A stretch of 64,000 bases of DNA from Sphingomonas glacialis (GCF_014653575.1 NZ_BNAQ01000005.1:248001-312000), one strand, 5' to 3'; numbered from the stretch's first letter, positions 38,354 through 46,390 are shown. Notes: generated by a model not told the origin, from the sequence alone. Numbers and translations are program-made.

Positions 38354-38809
38354 TCATCGCTTGGCGACGAGCCGCCGGAAACGCTCGATTTTGCACGCGC
38401 TGCCCGAGCGCGAGCGAATCGAGTCGCGGTCGGCGCAGACCATCCCATCCGACGTGCCCTTGACGTACAATCCCGAATAGAAATCGAGCGCCGGGCAATC
38501 GTCGTCGAACTCCGCGCGCAACCGCGTACCATCGGCGACGAGCAGATCGACACTGTCGCTGCCAGTGATGACCGCGCCTTCAATCGCTCCCATCGGCACG
38601 CATTTCGGGCCTTTTTTAGTGACCCAGCGCTGCTCGGCAAACTCCGAACGCTCCTCGGCGCGCCGCCCGAAGACGCGCGGGATGCGGATCACGATGCGCT
38701 GGTGGATCGACAATTGCGCCAGTTCGACACGGTCGAACGGCCCCATCTCGGCCGAAGCAGCCGGGGCGAGCGCAAGCAACACGGTGAGGGGAAGGACCAG
38801 GTTCGGCAT
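38354..38809 (-). CDS. Hypothetical secreted protein
   Basis: The 151-residue product begins with a Sec signal peptide (MPNLVLPLTVLLALAPAASA). The mature part has a conserved-looking run of RIVIRIPRVFGRR, a GAVITGSDSVDLLVADGTRLRAEF strand region and four Cys residues that could form two disulfides in the periplasm. I do not recognise the family. It lies alone between the helicase gene (about 100 nt downstream) and the divergent oxidase gene. The signal peptide and codon pattern make it a real gene. Confidence 0.7.
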   Translation of the reverse strand: MPNLVLPLTVLLALAPAASAEMGPFDRVELAQLSIHQRIVIRIPRVFGRRAEERSEFAEQRWVTKKGPKCVPMGAIEGAVITGSDSVDLLVADGTRLRAEFDDDCPALDFYSGLYVKGTSDGMVCADRDSIRSRSGSACKIERFRRLVAKR

Positions 38810-38888
38810 TGGGGACGCGGGGTTACCCTATAGGCTTGAACAGCGGATGAATTGGCGGCGTGCGAAGGGCGGTGATAGAGGCAGCGAT

Positions 38889-40352
38889 ATGACCATGATA
38901 CAGCCCAGTCCGCGCCAGACCAGCCTCATCGACGCCGTGCGTGCCGCGCTTGGCGACGCTGCGGTGACGACCGATCCGGGCGACATCGCGCCGTGGCTCG
39001 ACGACTGGCGCGGACGCTATCACGGCCGCAGCCCGGCGATCCTTTCGCCCGATAGCACCGCGGCGGTCGCGACGGTCATGCGGCTCGCCGCCGAACACGG
39101 CGTCCCGCTCGTCCCGCAAGGGGGCAATACCTCGATGGTCGGCGGCGCGACGCCGCCCGCCGACGGTTCGGCGCTGATCGTCTCGCTGCGGCGGATGAAC
39201 CGGATTCGCTCGATCGACCCTGCCGCCGGGCTCGCGGTCGCCGAGGCGGGCGTGATCCTCGCCAATCTCCATGCCGCGGCCGAGGCGGAGGGGATGCGCT
39301 TCCCGCTGACGCTCGGCGCACGCGGGAGCGCGACGATCGGCGGGCTCGCCTCGACCAATGCTGGCGGCACGCAAGTGCTACGCTTCGGGACGATGCGTGG
39401 GCTCGTCGCAGGCGTCGAGGCGGTGTTGCCGAACGGCGAAATCCATGACGGTCTTGCCGCGCTGAAAAAGGACAATCGCGGCTATGATCTCGATCATCTG
39501 CTGATCGGCGCCGAGGGAACGCTCGGCATCCTCACCGCGGTCACGCTCCGCCTGTATCCGGCGATCGCGCAGCGCGCCGTCGCCTGGGTCGGGCTCGCCG
39601 ACCCCGAAACCGCGCTCGCCTTGCTGCGCCGGCTCGAACGGCAGACCGATACGATCGAGAGCTTCGAGATCGTCTCGGGCGATTCGCTCGCGCAAGTGCT
39701 CGCGCATATCCCGGGTACGCGCGCACCACTCGCGACCACGCATCGCTGGCACGTGTTGATCGAATCGGTCGCGACCGATCCTGCCGCCGAGTCGCCCGCG
39801 GCGCTGCTCGAGCGCCTGCTCGCCCCGGCGCTCGCCGATGGGCAAGCCGCCGATGCGACGATCGCCGCATCGGAGGCGCAGGCCGAGGCGTTCTGGCGGA
39901 TTCGCGATTCGCTGTCCGAGGCCGAACGCGCCAGTGGCCCTGCGATGCAGCACGATATCTCGGTCCCCGTCGCAAGCATGCCGCGCTTCATGGTCGAGGC
40001 CGCCGCCGCCGCCGAGGCGCGCTTTCCCGGGAGCCACGCCACCGCCTTTGGCCATCTCGGCGATGGCAACGTCCATTTCCACGTCCGCGCGCCCGCCGGG
40101 GTCGACCCCGCGCGCTGGTATGCCGAGGATGCGCCGGGGGTCACGCGCTTCGTCCACGATCTTGTCGTCGCGGCGGGCGGATCGATCTCGGCCGAGCACG
40201 GCATCGGCCAGATGAAGCGCGCCGAACTCGCGCGCCTGTCCTCGCCCGCGCGCATGGCCGCGCTTCGTGCGATCAAGGCGGGACTCGATCCTTATGGGTT
40301 GATGAACCCCGATAAACTGCTCGGCCTTGCGGAAAGCCCTCCTGCACCATAG
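38889..40352 (+). CDS. FAD-linked oxidase (2-hydroxyacid dehydrogenase, GlcD/D2HGDH-like)
   Basis: The 487-residue protein has the PCMH-type FAD-binding domain: VPLVPQGGNTSMVGGATPP near residue 76, and LGARGSATIGGLASTNAGGT near 145. The C-terminal FAD-linked oxidase domain has AFGHLGDGNVHFHV with likely metal ligands, and SAEHGIGQMKR. Close relatives oxidise D-2-hydroxyglutarate, D-lactate or glycolate. I cannot tell which. ATG 38889 is used, and M3 would give a nearly equal protein. The gene lies upstream of the sapC gene by about 60 nt, and a shared transcript is possible. Confidence 0.91.
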   Translation: MTMIQPSPRQTSLIDAVRAALGDAAVTTDPGDIAPWLDDWRGRYHGRSPAILSPDSTAAVATVMRLAAEHGVPLVPQGGNTSMVGGATPPADGSALIVSLRRMNRIRSIDPAAGLAVAEAGVILANLHAAAEAEGMRFPLTLGARGSATIGGLASTNAGGTQVLRFGTMRGLVAGVEAVLPNGEIHDGLAALKKDNRGYDLDHLLIGAEGTLGILTAVTLRLYPAIAQRAVAWVGLADPETALALLRRLERQTDTIESFEIVSGDSLAQVLAHIPGTRAPLATTHRWHVLIESVATDPAAESPAALLERLLAPALADGQAADATIAASEAQAEAFWRIRDSLSEAERASGPAMQHDISVPVASMPRFMVEAAAAAEARFPGSHATAFGHLGDGNVHFHVRAPAGVDPARWYAEDAPGVTRFVHDLVVAAGGSISAEHGIGQMKRAELARLSSPARMAALRAIKAGLDPYGLMNPDKLLGLAESPPAP

Positions 40353-40411
40353 AGCCAGCGGCCATCCGGCGTAGCAAACCGCAGCGCTTTGACGTTCGAT
40401 GGAGAATCCCG

Positions 40412-41182
40412 ATGGCCAGCGCGCCGCAATCGCTTCCGCTCTTCTACAACGCGCTCGAGCCGCTTTCGAGCGAGACGCATGCCGCCTTCAAGATGCGCAT
40501 GCTCGACCGCGCGACCTTCCTCGTCGGCCAGCACGCCATTCCGATCACCGTCGACGAATTCGTGATGGCGCAGCGCACGTTGCCAATCGTCTTCACCAGC
40601 GGCGACGATGCGATCCCGATCGCGCTGATGGGCCTCAACGAAGGCGTCAACGTCTTCATCGGCGACGACGGCAAGCTGACCGAAGATACGGTCTATGTCC
40701 CGGCCTATGTCCGCCGCTATCCCTTCATGCTCGCGCGGCTGCGTCCCGACGCCGAGGAACTGTCGCTCTGCTTCGATCCGACCGGCGAGGCGATCGGCGC
40801 GTTCGACGATGGCGAGGCGCTGTTCGCCGACGGCAAGCCGACCGAAGTCGTCCAGAACATCCTGGGCTTCAACGAGCAGTTCGAGCAGGCCGGCGCACGC
40901 ACCGCCAACTTCATGTCCGAACTGCGCGAGATGGGCTTGCTGATGGAAGGCGAAGTCACGCTGCAGGTCGAGGGCAACGAGCAGCCGTTCATCTACCGCG
41001 GCTTCCAGATGGTCAATGAAGAGAAGCTCAACGAGCTGCGCGGCGACCAGCTGCGCAAGATCCAGAAGTCGGGCCTGCTCCCGCTGATCTACGCTCACCT
41101 CTTCTCGCTCTCGACGCTGCCGCAGATCTTCGATCGGCAGGTCAAGCTCGGCAAGGCACCGGTGCCGCAGCTCGTCAACTGA
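40412..41182 (+). CDS. SapC family protein
   Basis: The 256-residue cytoplasmic protein matches the SapC family: PLFYNALEPLSSETHAAFK at the start, a strand rich in FVMAQRTLPIVFTSGDDAIPIALMGL, and YVRRYPFMLARL in the middle. The family is named after an S-layer-associated protein of Campylobacter, but the function in Proteobacteria is not established. Members often accompany TonB receptor loci. The stop overlaps the cytochrome b561 start by one base (TGATG), so the two are translationally coupled. Confidence 0.9.
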   Translation: MASAPQSLPLFYNALEPLSSETHAAFKMRMLDRATFLVGQHAIPITVDEFVMAQRTLPIVFTSGDDAIPIALMGLNEGVNVFIGDDGKLTEDTVYVPAYVRRYPFMLARLRPDAEELSLCFDPTGEAIGAFDDGEALFADGKPTEVVQNILGFNEQFEQAGARTANFMSELREMGLLMEGEVTLQVEGNEQPFIYRGFQMVNEEKLNELRGDQLRKIQKSGLLPLIYAHLFSLSTLPQIFDRQVKLGKAPVPQLVN

Positions 41183-41757
41183 TGGCGCGCAGCGCGATCG
41201 TTCGGATCGATCGCTATTCGCGCGGCGCGATCTGGTTTCATTGGATCATCGCCGCGCTGATCGGGGTCAATCTGGCGATCGGGCTGCTGCACGAATCGCT
41301 GCTCGACGGAGTCGCGGGCGCGATCCCGCTGCACAAGTCGATCGGGCTCACCGTGCTGGCGCTGACGCTGGCACGGATCTCCTGGCGGCTGACGCATCGC
41401 CCGCCGCGGCTGCCTGCGACCTTGTCGACATGGGAGCGCGCGGCGGCGCGGGCAAGCCACGTCGCCTTCTACGCGCTGCTCCTCGCGCTCCCGCTGTCGG
41501 GCTGGGCGATGGGCTCGGCGGGGCGCGAAGCGCGCTATCCGCTGCGCTGGTTCGCGCTGTTCGACGTACCCCGTCTGCCCGTCTCGGCGCAGACCGCTGC
41601 GGTCGGCGACGCGGCGCATTCGATCCTTGGATATGCGATGGCCGCGCTCGTTATCGTGCATGTCGCTGCCGCGCTGCGGCATCATTTCCTGCTGCGTAAC
41701 GGCGTGCTCGCGCGGATGCTGCCGGGCGTGCGAAAGCGCGATCGCGCCGAATTCTGA
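41182..41757 (+). CDS. Cytochrome b561 family protein
   Basis: The 191-residue protein has four hydrophobic segments with histidines suited to two b-type hemes: SRGAIWFHWIIAAL, PLHKSIGLTVLALTLARI, ASHVAFYALLLALPLSGWAMG and IVHVAAALRHHFLL. The family carries electrons across or within the inner membrane, often from ubiquinol. It is coupled to sapC by a TGATG overlap. A candidate sRNA gene begins about 60 nt after its stop, so this operon must end quickly. The redox partner is unknown. Confidence 0.92.
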   Translation: MARSAIVRIDRYSRGAIWFHWIIAALIGVNLAIGLLHESLLDGVAGAIPLHKSIGLTVLALTLARISWRLTHRPPRLPATLSTWERAAARASHVAFYALLLALPLSGWAMGSAGREARYPLRWFALFDVPRLPVSAQTAAVGDAAHSILGYAMAALVIVHVAAALRHHFLLRNGVLARMLPGVRKRDRAEF

Positions 41758-41785
41758 CGAACTGTTGCCGGCGAAACTTTTGCCC

Positions 41786-41814
41786 TTGAAGGCCGAAAAG
41801 CGTCAACCTATATC
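41786..41814 (+). promoter_or_regulatory. Candidate sigma70 promoter of sRNA
   Basis: TTGAAG (41786-41791) and TATATC (41809-41814) are separated by exactly 17 nt. A start about 7 nt downstream would be near 41820-41822, right before the first stem of the candidate sRNA. Confidence 0.65.
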
Positions 41815-41819
41815 CCTCG

Positions 41820-41928
41820 TACGCGGACCCGTTTTCCCCCCTTTCGCGGGACCGCGCGGCGCCCTTTCAGGGCGCCTCCTCCCTGAACCTTGGCCACCGC
41901 GTGCTGCATTGCACGCGGTGGTTTTTTT
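41820..41928 (+). ncRNA. Candidate small RNA with C-rich loop and anti-SD motif
   Basis: About 109 nt lie between a promoter-like pair and a strong terminator. Stem I pairs GCGGACCCG (41823-41831) with CGGGACCGC (41847-41855), with one A-A mismatch, around a 15-nt loop holding six Cs. Stem II is GGCGCCCT/AGGGCGCC (41858-41876) with a 3-nt loop. A single-stranded TCCTCCC follows (41877-41883), complementary to Shine-Dalgarno sequences. The terminator then completes the RNA. Alphaproteobacterial sRNAs with CCUCC-rich loops are known (the CcsR and alpha-r14 type families), and this resembles that class, though I cannot confirm membership without a covariance-model search. Confidence 0.65.
41894..41928 (+). 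terminator. Rho-independent terminator of sRNA
   Basis: CCACCGCGTGC (41894-41904) and GCACGCGGTGG (41911-41921) form an 11-bp perfect stem with loop TGCATT, followed by seven Ts. It lies just upstream of the convergent N-formylglutamate amidohydrolase stop codon (41927). Confidence 0.9.
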
Positions 41929-42775
41929 ATTCCGCAGCGAGCGCCAGCCCGGCGGTCGCTTCGTCCGCGAGCGCGTCGATGATCGCGCGGAGCAGCCGTG
42001 CGATCGCGGGCATGCCGTCGCCGGGCTGATCTCCTGCCGCATCGAGATACAGCGTCCGGTCGAATTCGATCTGCAAAGCATGGACCCCCGCACCGGGGCG
42101 GGCCTGCGTGTCGAGGATATGCCCGCCGGCATACGGCGCATTGCGCGCGACGGCATGGCCCGACGCTTTCGCCGTCTCCTCTGCCACCGCGACGAAGCGG
42201 GATGCTGCACTGCGCCCGAAGCGGTCGCCCAGCACGATTCGCGGCGCACCAGCGCCCAGCGTCGGCATCGAATGGACGTCGAGCAGAATGGCCACCCCGA
42301 AGCGGGCGCGTGCCGCCGCCAGTGCCGTTGCGAGTGCTGCGTGATACGGGCGATGATCGTCGCGGATCCGCGCCGCCACGTCATAGCCATCGAGCCGCCG
42401 CCGCCACAGTTCGCCCGCCCCCGCGACCCTCCGCGGGATCAGCCCGAGCCCGCCGCGCAGCTTGGCGGTGGCGAGCGGCTGCGACGTCCAGGTCGCGCCC
42501 TCGTCGATCATCGGATCGCGTTCCTGCTCCGAGCGGTTGAGGTCGATCCAGGCGCGTGCGCGGCGCTGGATGAACATCGTCTCGCGCGCATGCGCGGCGA
42601 GCGCGACGGCATCGATGTAGCGGTCCTCGAGCACCGTCACCGCATTTAACGGCACGCGCAGCGCGGCCTGCAGCGCCACCGGATAGTCGCGGCCGGCATG
42701 CGGCACCGACAGCACGACCGGGCTGGCGGGCGGATCGTCGCCATAGCGCTCGAACGAGGGCGGGAGGGAAGCCAT
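41927..42775 (-). CDS. N-formylglutamate amidohydrolase
   Basis: The 282-residue protein matches the family that hydrolyses N-formylglutamate to glutamate and formate, a late step of histidine breakdown. Key motifs are SVPHAGRDYP at the start, the metal-site-like LEDRYIDAVA, IDLNRSEQERDP, DHRPYHAAL and LLDVHSMPTLG. Many family members lie away from hut genes, and their true substrate is uncertain, as is the case here. It is divergent from the cpdR gene, an arrangement I recall from other Alphaproteobacteria. The sRNA terminator ends right at its stop codon. Confidence 0.88.
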   Translation of the reverse strand: MASLPPSFERYGDDPPASPVVLSVPHAGRDYPVALQAALRVPLNAVTVLEDRYIDAVALAAHARETMFIQRRARAWIDLNRSEQERDPMIDEGATWTSQPLATAKLRGGLGLIPRRVAGAGELWRRRLDGYDVAARIRDDHRPYHAALATALAAARARFGVAILLDVHSMPTLGAGAPRIVLGDRFGRSAASRFVAVAEETAKASGHAVARNAPYAGGHILDTQARPGAGVHALQIEFDRTLYLDAAGDQPGDGMPAIARLLRAIIDALADEATAGLALAAE

Positions 42776-42886
42776 GGGACAATACCTACCATAAGCCCGC
42801 GCCGATCCGGCTGGAAAATGTTAAGGCCTGTGCGCATAGGATCGCGCGGTACGGAAGCGGCGCGGCCGCGAAGCGGGATTTTGGAC

Positions 42887-43264
42887 ATGATACGCATTTT
42901 GCTCGCCGAGGATGATCGCGTGATGCGCGAATATCTGACGCGTGCGCTCGAACGCTCGGGCTATGCCGTCGCCGCGGTCGACCGCGGGACCGCAGCGATC
43001 CCGCTGCTCGAAAGCCAGCATTTCGACCTGTTGCTCACCGACATCGTGATGCCCGAGATGGACGGCATCGAACTCGCGCAGAAGGCCGCCGATCTAGCGC
43101 CCGACTTGCGCGTGATGTTCATCACCGGATTCGCCGCGGTGACGCTCAAGGCCGGCAAGACGATGCCGCAAGCGCGCGTGCTGTCGAAGCCGTTCCACCT
43201 GCGCGATCTGGTGCTCGAGGTCGACCGGATGTTCGAGCTCGAACGAATGAGCGACAATATCTGA
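42887..43264 (+). CDS. cpdR: CpdR-like single-domain response regulator
   Basis: The 125-residue protein is a receiver domain alone. It has the acidic pair at Glu8/Asp9, the phospho-acceptor Asp52 in LLTDIVMPEMDG, the switch Thr80 in FITGFAA and the Lys101 in SKPFHL. CpdR in Caulobacter, when unphosphorylated, brings ClpXP to the pole and primes degradation of cell-cycle proteins such as CtrA. The match in length and in the TGFAAVTLKAG region supports the same role, but partner kinases (CckA/ChpT) are not in this window. It is divergent from the N-formylglutamate amidohydrolase gene. Confidence 0.9.
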   Translation: MIRILLAEDDRVMREYLTRALERSGYAVAAVDRGTAAIPLLESQHFDLLLTDIVMPEMDGIELAQKAADLAPDLRVMFITGFAAVTLKAGKTMPQARVLSKPFHLRDLVLEVDRMFELERMSDNI

Positions 43265-43284
43265 TTTTTCCGCACTGCAAGTGC

Positions 43285-43313
43285 TTGCGCCCGGGCAAAG
43301 GCTTCGCTATAGC
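43285..43313 (+). promoter_or_regulatory. Candidate sigma70 promoter of tRNA-Val
   Basis: TTGCGC (43285-43290) and TATAGC (43308-43313) are 17 nt apart and lie 32 nt before the tRNA, a normal leader length. It is inferred from consensus. Confidence 0.65.
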
Positions 43314-43345
43314 CCGCCCCTCGCTAGGCACTGCCGCAGCGAAGT

Positions 43346-43420
43346 GGGCGTGTAGCTCAGTGGTAGAGCACTGTGTTGACATCGCAGGGGTCGCAAGTTC
43401 AATCCTTGCCACGCCCACCA
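43346..43420 (+). tRNA. tRNA-Val (GAC)
   Basis: The 75-nt sequence folds as a cloverleaf. The acceptor arm GGGCGTG pairs with CACGCCC, the D arm is GCTC/GAGC, the anticodon arm CTGTG/CGCAG encloses TTGACAT with anticodon GAC, and the T arm has GTTCAATCC. The CCA end is encoded (43418-43420). A terminator follows at once, so this is a single-tRNA transcript. The GAC anticodon reads GTC and GTT valine codons. Confidence 0.95.
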
Positions 43421-43426
43421 TTAAAA

Positions 43427-43460
43427 GCCCGCCAGACTCAATGAGTTGGCGGGCTTTTTT
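43427..43460 (+). terminator. Rho-independent terminator after tRNA-Val
   Basis: GCCCGCCA (43427-43434) pairs with TGGCGGGC (43447-43454), with a bulged G and a further ACTC/GAGT pairing inside, and six Ts follow. It lies 6 nt after the tRNA. Confidence 0.9.
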
Positions 43461-43791
43461 GTTGCTGGTCGCTTGAGAAGCGGGGCCGCTTGCGGTGCAG
43501 CAAAGGCATCTCGACTGCAAACGTCGTCGCCCCAACCGAGCCTTAGCGGAGCAGCACGGCGCGTCGGTTGCGACGTTGCCGGCTCCGGCGGTCGCTCAGC
43601 GGTGCCTGGGTCGCGGACCGGGATCGAGCCGCGCAGACAGGCGGCTGTCCGACGATGCATCGTTCGTTCCAGATGCGCTGTGGCGGGCACCGCATGAGGG
43701 CGACATCGACGCCACGACGCTTCCGGCGCTCGGCGCCTTGGCGCGCGCGCTGGAGGCAAACGGCAGGCTCGGCCGATGTCTGTAGTCGTCG
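43461..43791. other. Unassigned 331-nt stretch downstream of tRNA-Val
   Basis: Several frames are open here, but none has a ribosome binding site, recognisable motif or family pattern. No repeat, terminator or insertion-sequence end was seen. It may be remnant DNA left beside the tRNA. Confidence 0.4.
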
Positions 43792-44139
43792 TTATGCGCT
43801 GCGTCGCCGTGTAGGGGCGCGGAAATCGGCGGGTTTTCCAGCGATCCAGCGAAGATAGTGCCGTATATCATCACGTTCGCGCAACAGCTCCATCGAACCA
43901 TAGGCCGAAGCCAGTTCACGGTTCGTCACGAAGGCATGGATGGTACGGTGGCAGATCGGATGCACTGGCACGGTCGTCGTGCCCCCCTCGCTCTTGGGAA
44001 CACCGTGATGTCGCTCCACCTGGTGTCCGAGAGGCCGGCCGCATAACGCGCAGCACGCATCTTCGGGCTGTGTGGCCGTTCTTGCGGCAGCCTCCGCGAG
44101 CCCAGCTATCCGTTTCAACCGACCGCCCATGCCCGGCAT
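43792..44139 (-). CDS. Small HNH endonuclease
   Basis: The 115-residue protein has a C-x2-C zinc pair (CALCGRPLG), then VERHHGVPKSEGGTTTVPVHPICHRTIHA, the HNH active site with paired His, and a C-terminal helix IRHYLRWIAGKPADF seen in similar small HNH proteins of Alphaproteobacteria. It should nick or cut DNA with a divalent metal. The biological role is unknown. ATG 44139 is a choice among several Mets (44202, 44139, 44130), and none has a clear ribosome binding site. It lies between tRNA-Val and a phosphatidylserine decarboxylase gene on the opposite strand. Confidence 0.82.
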   Translation of the reverse strand: MPGMGGRLKRIAGLAEAAARTATQPEDACCALCGRPLGHQVERHHGVPKSEGGTTTVPVHPICHRTIHAFVTNRELASAYGSMELLRERDDIRHYLRWIAGKPADFRAPTRRRSA

Positions 44140-44252
44140 ATGGTGGTTCGGCGCGCACTTTCGAGGGTGCGTCCAGAGATCTGTTTGATGAGACGCTCGC
44201 ATAGCCGCTCAATCGATCGTTATAGTCGCGGGCCGATGCGCGAGGGTCTAAG

Positions 44253-45104
44253 ATGTCCGATCGATTTGCTGTCCTGCTTCAATACGCTCTGCCGAAACAG
44301 CGCCTGACCCTTCTGGCGGGTCGTATCGCCAGCGCGCGAGGTGGTGCGATGACCACACGACTGATCCGATGGTTCGTCGCCCGATACGGGGTCGACATGA
44401 GCGAAGCCCAAAATTCGGACGTCGCCAGCTATGCCAGCTTCAACGACTTTTTCTCGCGGCCCTTGCGGGCGGGCATTCGCCCTTTGGCGCAGGCTGATTT
44501 CATCTGCCCAGTCGATGGCGCGATCAGCCAAGTCGGGGCGATCGACGACCATCACATCGTGCAAGCCAAGGGACACCGGTTCACCACGACCGAACTGGTC
44601 GGCGGCGACGGCACACTGGCTGCCGAGTTCCGTCATGGCAGTTTTGCGAATCTGTATCTGTCGCCACGCGACTATCACCGGCTGCATATGCCGTGTGCCG
44701 GCAGTTTGATCCTGATGCGCCACATTCCGGGCACGCTGTTTTCCGTGAACCCCGTCACGGTACGCGGCGTGCCCAATCTGTTTGCGCGAAATGAACGTCT
44801 CGTGTGCGTGTTCGAGAGTCCGGAGCACGGCACGTTCGTGATGGTGCTCGTCGGAGCCACGATCGTCGGGAGCATCGCGACCGCATGGCACGGCACCGTC
44901 AATGCGAAGCGGACTGGCAAGCCGACGGAATGGCGCTATGCCGATCAAGCGATTGCGCTCGAGCAGGGCGAGGAAATGGGGCGCTTCCTGCTTGGCTCGA
45001 CGATCGTGATGCTATTTCGGCAGGGTACGATTGCGTTTGATCAAAGCTGGATACCGGCGCGGCCGGTGCGGCTTGGTGAGCGCATGGGCGATCGCCCGAT
45101 GTGA
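44253..45104 (+). CDS. psd: Phosphatidylserine decarboxylase proenzyme
   Basis: The 283-residue protein makes phosphatidylethanolamine at the inner membrane. It has the SFNDFFSRPL start motif, PVDGAIS with the catalytic Asp, SPRDYHRLHMP with the essential His, and LGST near residues 247-250, where self-cleavage makes the pyruvoyl group on Ser. This is the longer E. coli-like type. Many Alphaproteobacteria use a shorter GS-type enzyme next to pssA. No pssA is nearby, so this may be a second or acquired copy. Its base composition looks less GC-rich than that of its neighbours. Confidence 0.93.
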   Translation: MSDRFAVLLQYALPKQRLTLLAGRIASARGGAMTTRLIRWFVARYGVDMSEAQNSDVASYASFNDFFSRPLRAGIRPLAQADFICPVDGAISQVGAIDDHHIVQAKGHRFTTTELVGGDGTLAAEFRHGSFANLYLSPRDYHRLHMPCAGSLILMRHIPGTLFSVNPVTVRGVPNLFARNERLVCVFESPEHGTFVMVLVGATIVGSIATAWHGTVNAKRTGKPTEWRYADQAIALEQGEEMGRFLLGSTIVMLFRQGTIAFDQSWIPARPVRLGERMGDRPM

Positions 45105-45661
45105 CACCAGAGGCTGAACAAGCAGATTTGTCCTGTAAATCCGCTACACCCCAGATGCCCACATGGAATGGCTTGGGGCTCACCCGGCCCTGGACGTTCG
45201 CAATCGGGGCGCGCGCCGCCGTCGCGCGGGTTGCGACTTTGATCCTAGCCCCGCCGCGACATTTTTGTCGGCGCGCTGATATCGTCCGCCCAGCGCATTT
45301 TTGCGATGCGATCGCATTGCCTTGGGTGTCGTCTGCACGACTTTCTACCGTTCCCGACCTCGGTGCCGACTCGGCCGTGCGATGTGTCGGAATGGCGTTG
45401 CTCGAGTTACCTGAGTCTCGACCTGGTGGATGGCACGACGTCCCCGACCCGGAGCGCGAACTACGCCAGTGGAGGCATTTTCCGGGTTTCGTTCATCCTG
45501 CGGAAAGAAACCGTTGCAGAAATGTGACAAAATCTTGCGCTGGCAAGATTATTACGCTGCGGTGCAACATCGGCTGCAAAAGCTTGTTAAGGGCGCACCG
45601 GGCTTCCGGACACATACCCGGCACACCCCCTAAAAACGTCCGTAAATTAAGGTCATTCCAC
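45105..45661 (+). other. 557-nt noncoding stretch before outer-membrane protein gene
   Basis: The stretch is open in one frame only by chance extension of the downstream gene, and that part shows no family pattern. It is more AT-rich than the surroundings and holds a perfect palindrome at 45531-45550. It probably contains the promoter and leader of the beta-barrel protein gene. No terminator for psd was identified. Confidence 0.5.
45531..45550. promoter_or_regulatory. Perfect 20-nt palindrome, possible operator
   Basis: AATCTTGCGCTGGCAAGATT has 8-nt arms, AATCTTGC and GCAAGATT, around GCTG. It lies 111 nt before the beta-barrel gene start. The arms are AT-rich relative to the genome, as expected of an operator. 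An RNA hairpin in the leader is the alternative. Confidence 0.45.
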
Positions 45662-46309
45662 ATGCGTACTCTTAAAATCGCCGCTGCCGCGTTGGCCGTG
45701 GTCGTCGCTGCGCCCGCTTTCGCCCAGGACGCGCCCGCCGCTGCGCCAGTCGAAACCGCTCCGACCGCACCCGACGGCAGCCGTGCATTCGGCATCGAGC
45801 CCTATGTCGGCGTGATGGGCGGCTGGGAACAGTTCGACAACCAGCCCAACCACGGCATCCCGCGCGCGCTCAACGCCAATGGCTCGCTGCGCAACAACTA
45901 TCGCCTCGCCGGTGCGCTGGTGCAGGGCGTCGTCGGCGTCAACGTTCCGCTCGGTCCGGTGTTCGTCGGTGTTGAAGGCAACGTCATCAAGGGCGTGTCG
46001 GGCAACATCAACTGGGAATATGGCGCAGCAGGCCGCTTCGGCGTCCGCGCTGGCGACAGCGGCATGTTCTACGGCAAGGTCGGCTACCAGTGGGTCGAGT
46101 TCGACAAGTTCCCCGCCTATACGACGGGCAACCGCAACGACAAGAAGTATGACTCGATCACCTACGGCATCGGCACCGAGTTCGGTCCCAAGGACATCGG
46201 TCTCAAGGGCATCACGGGCAATGCGGGCTTCCGCATCCGTGCCGAGGTCAACACCTACAGCAACTTCAAGAGCCTGCGGCCGATGCTGGGCGTGATCACG
46301 CACTTCTAA
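45662..46309 (+). CDS. Outer-membrane beta-barrel protein (opacity-like)
   Basis: The 215-residue protein has a signal peptide (MRTLKIAAAALAVVVAAPAFA), an Ala/Pro-rich linker, then alternating hydrophobic strands such as PYVGVMGGWEQF, GVVGVNVPLGPVFVGVEGN and FRIRAEVNTYSNF. It ends in LGVITHF, with the C-terminal aromatic residue used for outer-membrane assembly. It is probably an eight-stranded barrel of the OmpA/opacity-like group. The function is unknown. A start 187 codons upstream is open but implausible. AAGG lies 9 nt before the ATG at 45662. A strong terminator follows, so it is expressed alone and probably abundantly. Confidence 0.88.
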   Translation: MRTLKIAAAALAVVVAAPAFAQDAPAAAPVETAPTAPDGSRAFGIEPYVGVMGGWEQFDNQPNHGIPRALNANGSLRNNYRLAGALVQGVVGVNVPLGPVFVGVEGNVIKGVSGNINWEYGAAGRFGVRAGDSGMFYGKVGYQWVEFDKFPAYTTGNRNDKKYDSITYGIGTEFGPKDIGLKGITGNAGFRIRAEVNTYSNFKSLRPMLGVITHF

Positions 46310-46336
46310 GCCAAACTTTTTTCGGACAGCGCGAGG

Positions 46337-46368
46337 GGGCGGGGAGTGGCGACACTCCCCGCCCTTTT
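46337..46368. terminator. Terminator after beta-barrel protein gene
   Basis: GGGCGGGGAGTG (46337-46348) and CACTCCCCGCCC (46353-46364) form a perfect 12-bp stem with GCGA loop, followed by four Ts. Outer bases CGGACA/TGTCCG extend it. It lies between convergent genes, 28 nt past the beta-barrel stop. Confidence 0.85.
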
Positions 46369-46390
46369 CGTGTCCGGCGCAGACCTAGGC

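Noticed and set aside
43495..43785. Open frames between the tRNA-Val terminator and the HNH gene
   Set aside because: They have no ribosome binding site, motif or family pattern, and overlapping frames are open on both strands.
45101..45661. An upstream extension of the beta-barrel protein frame, 187 codons
   Set aside because: It has no family pattern, and the signal peptide and ribosome binding site begin at 45662.
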